Origin: DASTFY01 sp963813375
GTDB lineage: Bacteria; Actinomycetota; Acidimicrobiia; Acidimicrobiales; Ilumatobacteraceae
Assembly (NCBI GenBank): GCA_963813375.1
Contig: CAWEYT010000015.1
Coordinates: 62,001 to 126,000, forward strand
Direction of reading: 5' to 3'
DNA: 64,000 nucleotides
The notes beneath the pieces are model-generated. The model ran no database searches and was not told where the DNA came from. It saw only the letters and a program-made list of their open reading frames with translations. Numbering within the stretch: the stretch's first letter is position 1; the number at the start of each line of letters is the position of its first letter. Of the stretch, positions 28,002 through 37,532 are shown one piece after another. A program made the position numbers and the translations under genes.

Positions 28002-29769
28002 ACCCTCGCCGGATCAACCGTGTGCGGGCCCCGTCCTCACGGCCGAACCACACGGCCGAGTCCGCTCGCACGGTGTCCGTGCCAGCGTCGTCGACCGACG
28101 CCATCAGCACGCGCAGGCCGGCGACGAGTTGGTCGGGCACCGACGCGCTCCTGGTCGGACATGTTGAGCACGACGACGACCTGGCCGCGCCGGTAGACCA
28201 CGAGGTCGGGATCGTCGGGCAGCAGCAGCTCGAATCCGGCCGACGTCAGGTCGGGCGTCGCCCGGCGAACGGCGAGCGCGCGACGGTAGAGCGCGAGCAT
28301 CGAGCGCGGGTCGGACTCCTGGTCGGCCGCGTTCCAGCGCGCCCAGTCCTTCGGCTGCGGGAGCCACGGATCGGACTCGCCCCGCGGCGAGAACCCGAAC
28401 GACGTGCCAGCGTCGTCGGTCCACGGCAGTGGTACCCGGCATCCGTCGCGGCCGAGCTCGGCGCCGCCCGAGCGGGCGAAGACGGGGTCTTGGCGGGCCT
28501 CGTCGGGCAGGTCGAGCACCTCGGGGAGACCGAGCTCCTCCCCGGCGTAGAGGTAGACGCACCCTGGCAACCCGAGCTGGAACAGGGCCGCCGCACGAGC
28601 CCGCCGCGTGCCGACGTCGATGTCGACCGCAGCCTGGGAGCTCTCCAGCACGCTTTCGATCTCCGAGCCGTGGGTCGCGGCGTCAGCACGCCCGAACCGG
28701 GTGACGGCACGCTGGGCGTCATGGTTGTTGAGCGTCCATGCGGGCAGGAGCCCGGCCGGCATGAGCGCCTCGACCGTCGCGCTCGTCGCGCCGCGGTATG
28801 CCGCGGCGTTCCACGGGGCGAGCATCAGGTCGAACGCGAACGACTGGTGGAACTCCTCGTCGTTCGCGTACAGGCGCATCACGTCGGGACGACGTGCTGT
28901 GTAGGCCTCGGCGACCAGCACGATCTGCCGCTCGGGATGCTCAGCCTCGTAGGCGTCGACCACGCGGCGCCAGTGGCGCCACACCGCATGGCCTTCGGGC
29001 CGGAAGACGAACGGTGATGTCGACGCTCCCGGCTCCGACCGGCGGGCACCTTGGTGCGCCTCGTGGTCGGGGAGCCCGGGTGCCTTGCCGACGACCGTCA
29101 CGGAGTCGGCGCGGAAGCCTTCGACGCCGCGGTCGAACCAGAAGCGCAACAGCGGTCGAAGTGGTCGACGACATCGGGATGGTTCCAGTCGAAGTCGGGC
29201 TGGGCCGGTGTGAACAGGGCGAGGTACCACTGCCCAGGGGAGCCGTCCGGCTCGTCGACCCGGGCCCAGGCCGAACCGCCGAAGATCGCCTGCCAGTTGT
29301 TCGGCGGCTCGTCCCCGCGCGTGCCTCGGCCGTCGCGGAAGTAGAACCGCTCGCGTGCCCTCGACCCGCGCCCGGCGGCCAGGGCCTCGCGGAACCACGC
29401 GTGGTCGGAGCTGCAGTGGTTGGGGACCACGTCCATCATGATCCGGATGCCGATCGCTCGGGCCGACCGGACGAGCGCGTCGAACTCGCCGAGGTCGCCG
29501 TAATCGGGCTCGATGTCGAAGTAGTCGGCGACGTCGTACCCGTGATCGGCCTGCGGCGAGGGGTAGCACGGGGTGAGCCAGATCGCGTCGATGCCGAGCG
29601 CGGCGAGGTACGGCAAGCGACTGCGGATGCCGGCGAGGTCGCCGACGCCGTCATCGTTCGAGTCGGCGAAGGACCGCACGTACACCTGGTAGACGACCGC
29701 CGTCTCCCACCACACCGGTGCACCTTCGCCCCTGTTGCTCCTGGTTGGCGCGGCGAACGCACCGATCAC
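27994..29769 (-). CDS. GH13 alpha-glucosidase/oligo-1,6-glucosidase-like (frameshifted)
   Basis: A cytoplasmic GH13 enzyme of about 590 residues. The four conserved regions are present: DVVPNH, GFRADS (nucleophile Asp), VAEAY (acid/base Glu) and TLNNHD. VYQVYVRSFADSNDDGVGDLAGI at the start (quoted here only to identify the N-terminus VYQVYVRSF) and QPDFDWNHP fit alpha-glucosidases acting on short alpha-glucans. Frames change near 29155 and 28110; the reading with VPDQLVAG and ADSAVWFG ends at 27994, overlapping the convergent ATPase end by 8 nt. GTG start overlaps the LacI stop by 4 nt. Confidence 0.8.
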
Positions 29770-30812
29770 GATCGGACGTCCTCCCGACCGCTCCGACCGT
29801 TCTTGGACGGCCCCGGCGGAGCTCCCGTCGTGCCGCGCACGACGAGTTCGAGCGCCAGCTCCTCGACGAACGGGATGGGCCTGATCCCGGTGGCGAGCGC
29901 ACCGGTGAGGATCTCCGACCCTCGCTCCCCCGACGCCTCGAGCGGCTGGCGGACGGTGGTCAAGAGGCTGTGCGCGGCGATGTCGATGTCGTCGTAGCCC
30001 ACGACCGAGACATCGTGCGGCACCCGCTTGCCAGCGGCACGCGCCGCCTCGAGGACGCCGAGCGCCTGGACGTCCGACGCGGCGACGACGGCCGTCGGCG
30101 GCTCGGACATGGCGAACAGCTCGGAGGCGAGCTGGCGCGCTGCCGTCCGGACGTGAGGGCCATGCTTCACGTACCGCGGCTGCACCACGGAGCCGACGTC
30201 GGCGATGGCGCCCGCATAGCCGGCCTCCCGGTTGCGGCTCGACACGAAGCCGAACGGATTCCGCTCCGGTTCGCCGAGGAACGCGATGTGCTCGTGGCCC
30301 AGCGACAGCAGGTAGTCGGTCGCGATCCGACCCCCGTAGCGGTCATCGACGACGACGCTCGGCAACGCCGGGTGCGAAGTGTCGACCAAGACGATCGGGA
30401 ACTGTGCCTGAGCGAGCCGGTCGCCCTCGTCTGATCGCAACGGCAGCGAGACGATGATCAGCCCGTCGAGCTGATGCCGTGGAACTTCCAACAGGCGTTG
30501 ACGGGCGCGATCGGGCGCGTCGACGTTGTAGAGCACGACCTCGAGGCCATGCGGCTGCAGTGCCCGAACGATGCCGCGCAAGCGTTGGTACGTCGACGGC
30601 TCATCGAAGTGCGGGACGAGCACGCCGACGAAGCGTTGGTGTCGCCCGGCCCTGCCAGCACCAGATCGCGTCGGGTGATAGTCCAACTCCTCCATTGCCG
30701 CTTGGACCCTGGCCCTCGTCGTCGGGCGCACCTGGTGGCTTCCGTTGAGGACGCGCGACACCGTGCCGATGCCAACTCCGGCCTTCGCCGCGATGTCGGA
30801 GATCGTCGCCAT
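29766..30812 (-). CDS. LacI family transcriptional regulator 1
   Basis: A 348-residue LacI/GalR regulator. The helix-turn-helix and hinge read ATISDIAAKAGVGIGTVSRV (residues 2-21) and LNGSHQVRPTTRARVQAA, followed by a periplasmic-binding-type sensor domain (VVDDRYGGRIATDYLLSLGH, VVAASDVQALGVLEAARAAG). The ATG at 30812 (MATISDI) is preferred over 30848 because the HTH normally starts the protein and a candidate operator covers 30832-30852. Coupled to the GH13 gene by a 4-nt overlap; likely represses the sugar genes and itself. Confidence 0.9.
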   Translation of the reverse strand: MATISDIAAKAGVGIGTVSRVLNGSHQVRPTTRARVQAAMEELDYHPTRSGAGRAGRHQRFVGVLVPHFDEPSTYQRLRGIVRALQPHGLEVVLYNVDAPDRARQRLLEVPRHQLDGLIIVSLPLRSDEGDRLAQAQFPIVLVDTSHPALPSVVVDDRYGGRIATDYLLSLGHEHIAFLGEPERNPFGFVSSRNREAGYAGAIADVGSVVQPRYVKHGPHVRTAARQLASELFAMSEPPTAVVAASDVQALGVLEAARAAGKRVPHDVSVVGYDDIDIAAHSLLTTVRQPLEASGERGSEILTGALATGIRPIPFVEELALELVVRGTTGAPPGPSKNGRSGREDVRS

Positions 30813-30831
30813 GGCTCCAGGAGTCCTCGCG

Positions 30832-30852
30832 ATGGTGTGGAACGACATGGAA
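30832..30852. promoter_or_regulatory. Candidate LacI-type operator, autoregulatory copy
   Basis: ATGGTGTGGAA-N3-CATGGAA, the same sequence as at 26695-26715 except for the central three bases. It begins 20 nt upstream of the LacI ATG. CATGGAA here also pairs with TTCCATG at 30867-30873. Supports autoregulation by the LacI protein encoded immediately downstream. Confidence 0.5.
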
Positions 30853-30854
30853 CC

Positions 30855-31309
30855 TTAGTCGGGAACTTCCATGCGGTCGCCACCGAGCGTCGTGAGGCGT
30901 CGACCGAGCAGCCGCCCCGCACCGGACGCCTGTGGTGGGCCGACGGGGACGAACCCCAGGCGGGCGTAGAACGCGGCAGCGCCGTCGGTCAGGCGTCAGG
31001 TCACGATCATCGGGTGGGTCGACGTAGCGGGCGCGCAGCGCGGGCCACCACCGCGCCTCGCACTCGGCCGCGAACGTGACCGTGTCCTCGGCCCCGACGA
31101 TGTAGCCGTCGACACCGGTGTGGTACTCGGCGACGAAGGTGAGGTGTGGGCGCAGCTCCAGGTATGGCCCGGCCCAGACGTCGCCCGGCAGGTCATGTTC
31201 GACATAGAGCGCGGACGCGTCGCCGCCGGCGTCCGCGGTGCGCAGACACACGTCGTAGATCGCGTCGCGATCGCCGGCTTCGAGCGCGTCGGATGCGCAC
31301 CCGGGCCAC
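30855..31309 (-). pseudogene. GNAT acetyltransferase with central deletion
   Basis: The N-terminal half is clear: YDVCLRTADAGGDASALY-type start, WAGPYLELRPHLTFVAEY, and EARWWPALRARYVDPPDD, typical of one GNAT group. The C-terminal beta-bulge part AAFYARLGFVPVG follows after only about ten residues and in another frame. The usual 60-70 residues between them, which hold the R/Q-x-x-G-x-G/A acetyl-CoA site, are missing. The stop is TAA at 30855-30857. Another frame change is needed near the N-terminus. Either a decayed gene or an assembly deletion; as it stands it cannot make a working enzyme. Confidence 0.6.
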
Positions 31310-31365
31310 GGTAGACGGCGTCCGTGACGTCGGGGTCGTGAGCCGCGCTCGTTGTCCCAGGACGA

Positions 31366-32418
31366 CTAGGTCCCCACACCCGCGGCCGCCGGCGCCGGAC
31401 CAGTCGTGGCCCTCTCGACCAGGGTGACGTCGTGGACCAGGTGCCGAGCGGGGATGCGGGGGTCGTCGAGGCGCTCGAGCAGCAGCCGCGCCACTGCTTC
31501 GCCGAGACCGACCACCGGTTGGGCGACGGTCGTGAGGTCCAAGGCCCACGAGACGTCGTGGTCGTCGAAGCCCGCGACCGAGATGTCGGCGGGCACTTCG
31601 AGTCCGTGGTCGCGCGCAGCGCGGATGGCGCCGATCGCCATCTCGTCCGAGAACGCGAACACCGCGGTGGGGGCCTCCGGGTGCTCGAGCATCCTCGTCA
31701 TGGCCTCGAACCCGCCACTGACCGTGAACGCGCCGCTCTGGACGTGGGCCGGCGCGGCAGGGATGCCCGCGTCCTGCAGCGCGGCGATGGCCCCCCGCAG
31801 GCGGAGATCCGGGACGTCGAAGTGGATGGGCGCCGAGGACTGGCCTCCGATCACGCCGATCCGTCGGTGACCGAGGTCGATCAGATGGGTCACCACGAGC
31901 CGTGCCGCGGCCTCGTTGTCGATGCACACGGAGGGGAACTCGTCCGTGCGATCCCCGAGGGTGGCCATCACCACCCCAGCCGCCACCAGGCCGGTCAGCA
32001 GATCGCGCGGCACGGTGAGCTCGGCCAGGATCAACCCGTCCGTGCGCTTGCGGTACGGCGCCCGCTCGGACAGGAAGCGACGCAGCGCGGCCTCGCCGTC
32101 GACCTCGTAGAGGATCAGGTCCTTGGCGGAGCTCGTGAGGACGGACTCGACGCCGGCTACCACCTTGCCGAAGTACCAGCGGTCGAGCAGCGGCACCGCC
32201 ATGCCGATGGTGTTGGTGCGCCCGGTGGCGAGGCGCGACGCGTGGGGGTCGGGTTGGTAGCGAGGACGGGCGGCGGCGTCGGCGACGCGCGCCCGTGTGT
32301 CCGGCGAGACGTTGGGCAGGCCGCGCAGCGCTCGGCTCACCGTCGCCACCGACACGCCGGCCACTGAAGCGACGTCGCCGATGGTGGCGCCTCCGGCCAG
32401 TTCTCGGCGCTTGCCCAT
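31366..32418 (-). CDS. LacI family transcriptional regulator 2
   Basis: A 350-residue LacI/GalR regulator: HTH ATIGDVASVAGVSVATVSRA (residues 11-30), then a ligand-binding domain with VCIDNEAAARLVVTHLIDLG and FAFSDEMAIGAIRAARDHG. The ATG at 32418 follows GGAGGCG at a good distance and gives the standard N-terminus. Divergent from the amylosucrase-like gene; a classical LacI palindrome lies between them, so this regulator probably controls that gene and itself. Confidence 0.9.
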   Translation of the reverse strand: MGKRRELAGGATIGDVASVAGVSVATVSRALRGLPNVSPDTRARVADAAARPRYQPDPHASRLATGRTNTIGMAVPLLDRWYFGKVVAGVESVLTSSAKDLILYEVDGEAALRRFLSERAPYRKRTDGLILAELTVPRDLLTGLVAAGVVMATLGDRTDEFPSVCIDNEAAARLVVTHLIDLGHRRIGVIGGQSSAPIHFDVPDLRLRGAIAALQDAGIPAAPAHVQSGAFTVSGGFEAMTRMLEHPEAPTAVFAFSDEMAIGAIRAARDHGLEVPADISVAGFDDHDVSWALDLTTVAQPVVGLGEAVARLLLERLDDPRIPARHLVHDVTLVERATTGPAPAAAGVGT

Positions 32419-32455
32419 GCGGGCGCCTCCCCGGATGTCGCGCGTCCCGTTCGCA

Positions 32456-32469
32456 TGCAAGCGCTTACA
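32456..32469. promoter_or_regulatory. LacI-type operator palindrome
   Basis: TGCAAGCGCTTACA has half-sites TGCAAGC and GCTTACA with one mismatch, centred on CG as in many GalR/LacI operators (TGNAANCGNTTNCA). It lies 38 nt upstream of the LacI-2 start and 20 nt upstream of the amylosucrase-like start, covering both promoters. Confidence 0.6.
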
Positions 32470-32488
32470 AGTCCGGCCCGTCAAGCGC

Positions 32489-34434
32489 GTGTATCCTCCG
32501 CAGCCCGTGCCGTCCACCGGCGAGCCTCCCCTCTTGGACCGCATTGCGGAGGTCGTCCGATCCGCGCTGGGCCCAGCCGCGGACGTCGTGGTCGCTCGCC
32601 TGGAGCGGCGCTGGCCGGAGGCGGAGGCCGCCCTGCGTCGGGTCTACGGCGCCGAGCTCGACGCGCTGGCGGGCGACCTCGGACAGGTCATGGTGGCCGC
32701 GCTGGCCGCTCGGAGCCCGGACCTCGGAGACCTGGACCGCCGGCGCGAGGCGGTCCCGGACTGGTACCAGCAGCCGCGGATGATCGGCTATGTCTGCTAC
32801 GCGGACCGGTTCGCCGGTGATCTGCGCGGACTCCGGCAGCGGCTCGACTACCTGGCCGAGTTGGGGGTCACCTACCTGCACCTGATGCCGTTGCTGCGGA
32901 CGCGGGCGGGTGAGAGCGACGGTGGGTATGCCGTGCAGGCCTACGACGAGGTGGAGCCGGCGCTCGGCAGCATGGACGACCTCGAGGCGCTCGCCGCCGA
33001 GCTGCGTCGCCGGGGCATGAGCCTCTGCATCGATCTCGTCATGAACCACACGGCGCGCGAGCACGTGTGGGCCCGGACGGCCCGGGCCGGCGATCCCACG
33101 TGCCGCGCCTACTACCACGTCTTCCCCGACCGCGAGCTCCCGGACGCCTACGAGCGGACGCTGCGCGAGGTCTTCCCCAGTTCGCGCCGGGGAACTTCAC
33201 GTGGCTGGCCGACATCGAGCACTGGGTCTGGACGACCTTCCACGAGTACCAGTGGGACCTGGACTACGCCAACCCCGAGGTCTTCGGCGCCATGTTCGCC
33301 ATCATGTGTCAACTGGCCAACCGGGGAATCGAGATCCTGCGCCTCGACGCGGCTCCGTTCATCTGGAAGCGACTCGGCACCGACTGCGAGAACCAGCCCG
33401 AGGTGCACGACCTGCTGGTGGCGTTCCGCGCCCTCCTGGCGGTGGTGGCGCCGGCCGTGGTGCTGAAGGCGGAGGCGATCGTGCCGCCCGAGCCACTGGT
33501 CCGGTACCTCGGCGCCGGCGACCCCGAGCGCGTCGAGTGCGAGCTGGCGTACCACAACCAGCTGATGGTCATGCTCTGGAGCAGCCTGGCCACGGGCGAG
33601 GCCGGGCTGATGAGCAACGCGCTGGCCCGGATGGGGGAGATCCCGGCTCATGCCGCGTGGGTCACGTACGTCCGCTGCCACGACGACATCGGGTGGGCGG
33701 TGACCGACGAGGATGCCGCGTCCGTCGGGTGGGGTGGCGCCGCGCACCGCGCCTTCCTCAACGAGTTCTACCGGGGAGCGTTCCCGTACTCCTTCGCCCG
33801 GGGGTCGCTCTTCCAGCACAACGAGGCGACGGGCGACGCCCGCATCTCCGGGTCGGCGGCGTCGCTGTGCGGCATCGAGAGCGCCCTCGAACTCGACGAT
33901 CCGACCGCGCTCGACCTCGCCGTCGCCCGCTTGGAGCTGCTGTACGCGGTGGCGTTCTCCTACGGCGGCGTCCCGCTCGTGTACATGGGCGACGAGATCG
34001 CGCTGCCCAACGACCACTCGTACCTCGCCGATCCGGCACTGGCCGACGACAGCCGCTGGTTGCACCGGCCGTGGATGGACTGGGCCTCCGCGGCCCGACG
34101 GTCGGTGGAGGGGACCATCGAGGCCCGGGTGTTCCGTGCGGTGCAGCGGCTGGGCGCCGCTCGTGCCGGGCTGCCCCAGCTCCACGGCGGCGCGAGGACG
34201 ACGGTGCTCCCGTCGTTCGCTCGGGAGCTCCTCTGTTTCCGGCGCAAGCATCGCCGCGAGCTGCCGTTCTGGATGGTGGCCAACTTCTCCGAGCGCGAGA
34301 TCGCCGTGCCCCGTTCGGAGCTGCCGGCGTGGCGGGAGCACCCGCACCGGCTGGCGTTGGCTGGGAGCGGCGCGCTGCTCGACGGCGCCGGTGTCCTCCT
34401 CCCCGCGTACGGCTACGTCTGGCTCACCGTCTGA
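32489..34434 (+). CDS. Amylosucrase-like GH13 enzyme (frameshifted)
   Basis: A GH13 protein of about 648 residues with the amylosucrase layout: helical N-terminal domain (DRIAEVVRSALGPAADVVVA), QQPRMIGYVCYADRFAG, then the catalytic regions DLVMNH, ILRLDAAPFIWK (nucleophile Asp), LKAEAIV (Glu) and VRCHDDIGW. HDDIGW and the N-terminal domain are typical of amylosucrase (sucrose to alpha-glucan plus fructose), but sucrose hydrolase or trehalose synthase-like activity is possible. A missing G near 33180 splits the frame (VFPEFAPGN expected). GTG at 32489 or 32507; no clear ribosome binding site. Confidence 0.8.
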
Positions 34435-34441
34435 CGGCTGG

Positions 34442-34786
34442 TCACTCGCCGAGGTGTTCGGCGGCCACCCGCTTGGGCACGACCATGCGCCAGGCGTCGA
34501 GGACCAGCTCCGTCATCTCGTCAAGGTCGAGCTCGGCCAGCCGCACGACCACCCACTGGTAGCGCATGTCCGATGGCCGGGGGAGCATGAACTTGTGGGG
34601 TTCGGAGGCGACCAGCGCTTCGCGCTCCTCCTTGGGGAAGCCGAAGCCCATCAAGGTCTCGTCCCGTGAGAAGGCCACGTAGACCAGGCGCCCGACGCGG
34701 AACTTGACCCGGTCGCGCACGAGCACCTCGTAGCTGCGGGGCAGGCTCGACGCCAGCTCCCGCACGTCGTCGATCGTGACCGTCAC
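34442..34786 (-). CDS. MmcQ/YjbR family protein
   Basis: A 114-residue MmcQ/YjbR-fold protein: TIDDVRELASSLP, VAFSRDETLMGFGFPKEER, MRYQWVVVRLAELDLDEMTELVLDAW (quoted by its WVVVRL core) and the terminal VVPKRVAAEH. These small proteins have a CyaY-like fold and are called DNA-binding, though their function is not established. The GTG at 34786 fits family length; it lies 14 nt downstream of the DUF2277 stop. Confidence 0.75.
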   Translation of the reverse strand: MTVTIDDVRELASSLPRSYEVLVRDRVKFRVGRLVYVAFSRDETLMGFGFPKEEREALVASEPHKFMLPRPSDMRYQWVVVRLAELDLDEMTELVLDAWRMVVPKRVAAEHLGE

Positions 34787-34799
34787 CTCACCGGTGACG

Positions 34800-35079
34800 T
34801 CAGGAGGCGGCGGCGCGAGCCTGGATGCGGGCCTGGACCTCGGGACGGCGCAGCGGCGGCACGGTGGCGGGCGGCTGGCGTCGGGGCGGGCAGGCCGGCC
34901 AGCAGGCGCGTGGTGATCTCGGCCACCTCGCGGACGGCGTCCTCGAAGGCGTGCTCGGCCGTGGCCGGGACCTTGGTCAGGCCGCTCACCTTGCGGACGT
35001 ACTGGCGGGCGGCGGCGGTGATCTCCTCGGCCGTGGCCGGCGGCTGCAATCCCCGCAGCTCGGTGATGTTGCGACACAT
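34800..35079 (-). CDS. DUF2277 protein (frameshifted)
   Basis: A small protein of about 92 residues beginning MCRNITELRGLQPPATAEEI and QYVRKVSGLTKVPATAEHAF, the DUF2277 signature. After LLAGLPA the frame breaks; the expected C-terminal helix RRPEVQARIQARAAAS is in another frame and ends at 34800. Function of the family is unknown. ATG at 35079. Confidence 0.7.
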
Positions 35080-35114
35080 GCCCACCGAGGCTACGGGTAC
35101 CTCGCCGTTCTGGC

Positions 35115-36584
35115 TCAACGATCCGTGAGCGGCTGGCGTTCGCCCTGCTTGACCTCGTTCCAGAGCGCGTCGAGCACGACGAGGCCGGCGGTGCCGGTGT
35201 CGATGCCCCGCTCGGCGGCCAGGGCCTGGCAGGCCTCGACCCGCCTGCGGAACTTCACCGTCGCCACCCGCAGCGCCGACTCCGGGTCCACGCCGCGATG
35301 GCGGGCCAGGTTCACGATGGCGAGCAGGAGGTCGCCGAGCTCCCCGCGGAGTGCCTCGGCATCATCCCAAGCGGACCGGACCTCGCCCAGCTCCTCCGAC
35401 ACCTTGTCGAGAGTTCCCGCAGGGTCGTCCCAGTCGAACCCGGCCTTGGCCGCCTTGGCCGTCAGCTCGCGCGCATAGGCGAGGGCGGGCAAGGCCCCGG
35501 GCACCCCGTCGAACGGCGAAGCGCTCGCGCCCCCGCCCTTCTCGGCCGCCTTGATGGCGTCCCAGTTGCGGGCCACGTGCTCGGCACTCGAGACGGCCAC
35601 GTCGCCGAACACGTGAGGATGGCGGCGGATCATCTTCTCGCTGATGGTCGAGGCGACGTCGGCCACGCTGAAGCGGCCGTCCTGCTCGGCGATGGCGGCG
35701 TGGAGGAACACCTGCAGGAGGACGTCGCCCAACTCCTCCTCGATCGCGGCGTCCGCGTCGCCGACCGGCCCATCGGGCGGCAGCGCGCCGATGGCCTCGA
35801 CCAGCTCGTAGACCTCCTCGATGGCGTAGCGGGTGAGGCTGGCATGGGTCTGCTGGCGGTCCCACGGGCACTCCTCCCGCAGGCGCCGAACGATGCCGTG
35901 GAAACGGACGAGCTCGTGACCGACGGGCTCGCCCAGGCGCGGGATGTACAGGCAGGTGAGATGGTCCGGCTCGATGCTCCGGTCGAGCTCGGCCCAGGGC
36001 ACCGACGTCACCTGCTCGTCGGGCAGGCCCAGCCGCTGCAGGACGACGACCTCCTCGTCGCCGGAACCGTCCGCGGCCAGCTTGATGTCGGACAGCACCC
36101 AGCGGGCGTGGGCGTGAGCGACGAGCAGCGGGCCCCGCTCGCCGGCCGCGGCCTCGGCGAACTGGTGCCCGTCCACCAGGCGCACGCCGGCCTCCACCGG
36201 GTCGATGCCCAGCCGTCCGTAGGCCAGGTCGAGGAACGAGAGGCCCGGCACGACCCGGGTGGTCACCCTGGGATCGGCCAGCAGGTGGCGGACGCTGCGC
36301 TCGAGGACGAAGGGCGAGCCCGGCACCGCATACACCACCTCGCCGTCCTGCGTGGCGGCCGTGACGAGCTGCTCGGTGATGGCCCCGTACACCTCGGCGA
36401 AGGTGTCGGCGTCCTCGTACAGATGATCCAAGGTGGTTGCATCCTCAACCACGACGGCTGACGGATGACGGGCGGTCCGCAGGAACCGGGGGACCGGGCG
36501 ACTCAGTGCTTCGAGGGCGGCCGCGGTGACCAGTTCCGGCCCAGCCGGGCCGAGGCCGACCACGACGACCAGCGGCGCCGCCAT
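35115..36584 (-). CDS. mazG: Nucleoside triphosphate pyrophosphohydrolase MazG with methylase-like N-domain
   Basis: A 489-residue YabN-type protein. Residues 1-220 have a tetrapyrrole (corrin/porphyrin) methylase fold (VVVGLGPAGPELVTAAALEAL, then AVPGSPFVLERSVRHLL). The rest has two MazG domains: the first with EEVYELVEAI and EEELGDVLLQVFLHA metal-binding sites, the second with SEELGEVRSAW and GELGDLLLAIVNLARH. It hydrolyses NTPs, probably non-canonical ones, to NMP and PPi. It follows the parvulin lipoprotein on the same strand by 3 nt, the conserved mfd-mazG neighbourhood, and is free of frameshifts. Confidence 0.92.
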   Translation of the reverse strand: MAAPLVVVVGLGPAGPELVTAAALEALSRPVPRFLRTARHPSAVVVEDATTLDHLYEDADTFAEVYGAITEQLVTAATQDGEVVYAVPGSPFVLERSVRHLLADPRVTTRVVPGLSFLDLAYGRLGIDPVEAGVRLVDGHQFAEAAAGERGPLLVAHAHARWVLSDIKLAADGSGDEEVVVLQRLGLPDEQVTSVPWAELDRSIEPDHLTCLYIPRLGEPVGHELVRFHGIVRRLREECPWDRQQTHASLTRYAIEEVYELVEAIGALPPDGPVGDADAAIEEELGDVLLQVFLHAAIAEQDGRFSVADVASTISEKMIRRHPHVFGDVAVSSAEHVARNWDAIKAAEKGGGASASPFDGVPGALPALAYARELTAKAAKAGFDWDDPAGTLDKVSEELGEVRSAWDDAEALRGELGDLLLAIVNLARHRGVDPESALRVATVKFRRRVEACQALAAERGIDTGTAGLVVLDALWNEVKQGERQPLTDR

Positions 36585-36587
36585 CGG

Positions 36588-37532
36588 TCAGCGGAGGGAG
36601 ACGACGCCGCCCCGGGCCGGATCCCAGCGGCCGTAGCGCCGGTCCACGTCGATGTCGGCCGTGGCCAGCCGGCCGCTCAGCGCGGCATCGCCAGGGGCGG
36701 TGCTCACCAGCGCCGCCAGGTCCTCACCCACCTCGTCGAAGGGGCGCACGAGGATGACGTGGTAGCCGAACTGGGACTGCACCGGTTCCGTGGGCTCACC
36801 GGCGGTGGCCGCCAGGGCCCCGGCGCTGAAGTCAGGGTCGAAGGAGGTCTGGAAGGTGTCCACCGGAAGGCAGGCGTTGCCGTCGTTGGCGGCCAGCGCA
36901 CCACCGGTCTGGGCCGCGGCCGGTTCCGTCGACCGCTCGCTGGCCAGCTCGGCGAAGTCGGCACCCGCCTCCAGCTCCGCCAGCACGTCGCGGGCCTCGG
37001 CCTCCGTGTCGACGAGGATGTGGCGCACGCACAGCGCACCGGTGGCCGCCGGCTCCGTGGCGTACACGGCCTCCAGCTCGTCGGCGGTCGGCGCGGGGAG
37101 CTGCGAGAGCGACTCGACCGACGCCGCCCCGCGCACCACGTCGTCCTGCATTCCCTGGGAGAGGTCCTGTGCGTCCGGGCTGGCGGAGATCTGGGCCTGG
37201 ATGCCGTCGAGGGCCTCCTGGGTCGGCTCCAGGCCGGCCTCGTCCAGGAGGTCCTCGGCGGCCGTCCAGGTGATCACCTGGTTGAGCCAGCCCCGGGCGC
37301 TGTCACCGTCCATGGAGTACGCGGTGCCGCCGGTCAGGTTGATGAGCCCGGGGTGGGCGGCCAGCTCCTGCAGGTCCCGCTCGAAGTCCGACCGGCGGAC
37401 GACGGAGTCACCGACGGTCGCGGCGCGCGCCGGCACCGTCGTGCAGGCGGTGAGGCCGGTCAGCCCGGCCAGGACGAGGACGGGGCCGAGGGCGAGCGCG
37501 CCGGCGCCCACCGTGCGAGGGGTCCGCGTCAC
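36588..37532 (-). CDS. Parvulin-type peptidyl-prolyl isomerase lipoprotein
   Basis: A 314-residue secreted foldase of the SurA/PrsA type. The signal peptide ends at lipobox LTAC (about residue 29), so it should be membrane-anchored. A SurA-N-like helical part precedes the PpiC domain: VRHILVDTEAEARDVLAEL, GGALAANDGNAC, FQTSFDPDF and the terminal VQSQFGYHVILV. The GTG at 37532 overlaps the mfd stop by 4 nt. It lies between mfd and mazG. Confidence 0.86.
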   Translation of the reverse strand: MTRTPRTVGAGALALGPVLVLAGLTGLTACTTVPARAATVGDSVVRRSDFERDLQELAAHPGLINLTGGTAYSMDGDSARGWLNQVITWTAAEDLLDEAGLEPTQEALDGIQAQISASPDAQDLSQGMQDDVVRGAASVESLSQLPAPTADELEAVYATEPAATGALCVRHILVDTEAEARDVLAELEAGADFAELASERSTEPAAAQTGGALAANDGNACLPVDTFQTSFDPDFSAGALAATAGEPTEPVQSQFGYHVILVRPFDEVGEDLAALVSTAPGDAALSGRLATADIDVDRRYGRWDPARGGVVSLR

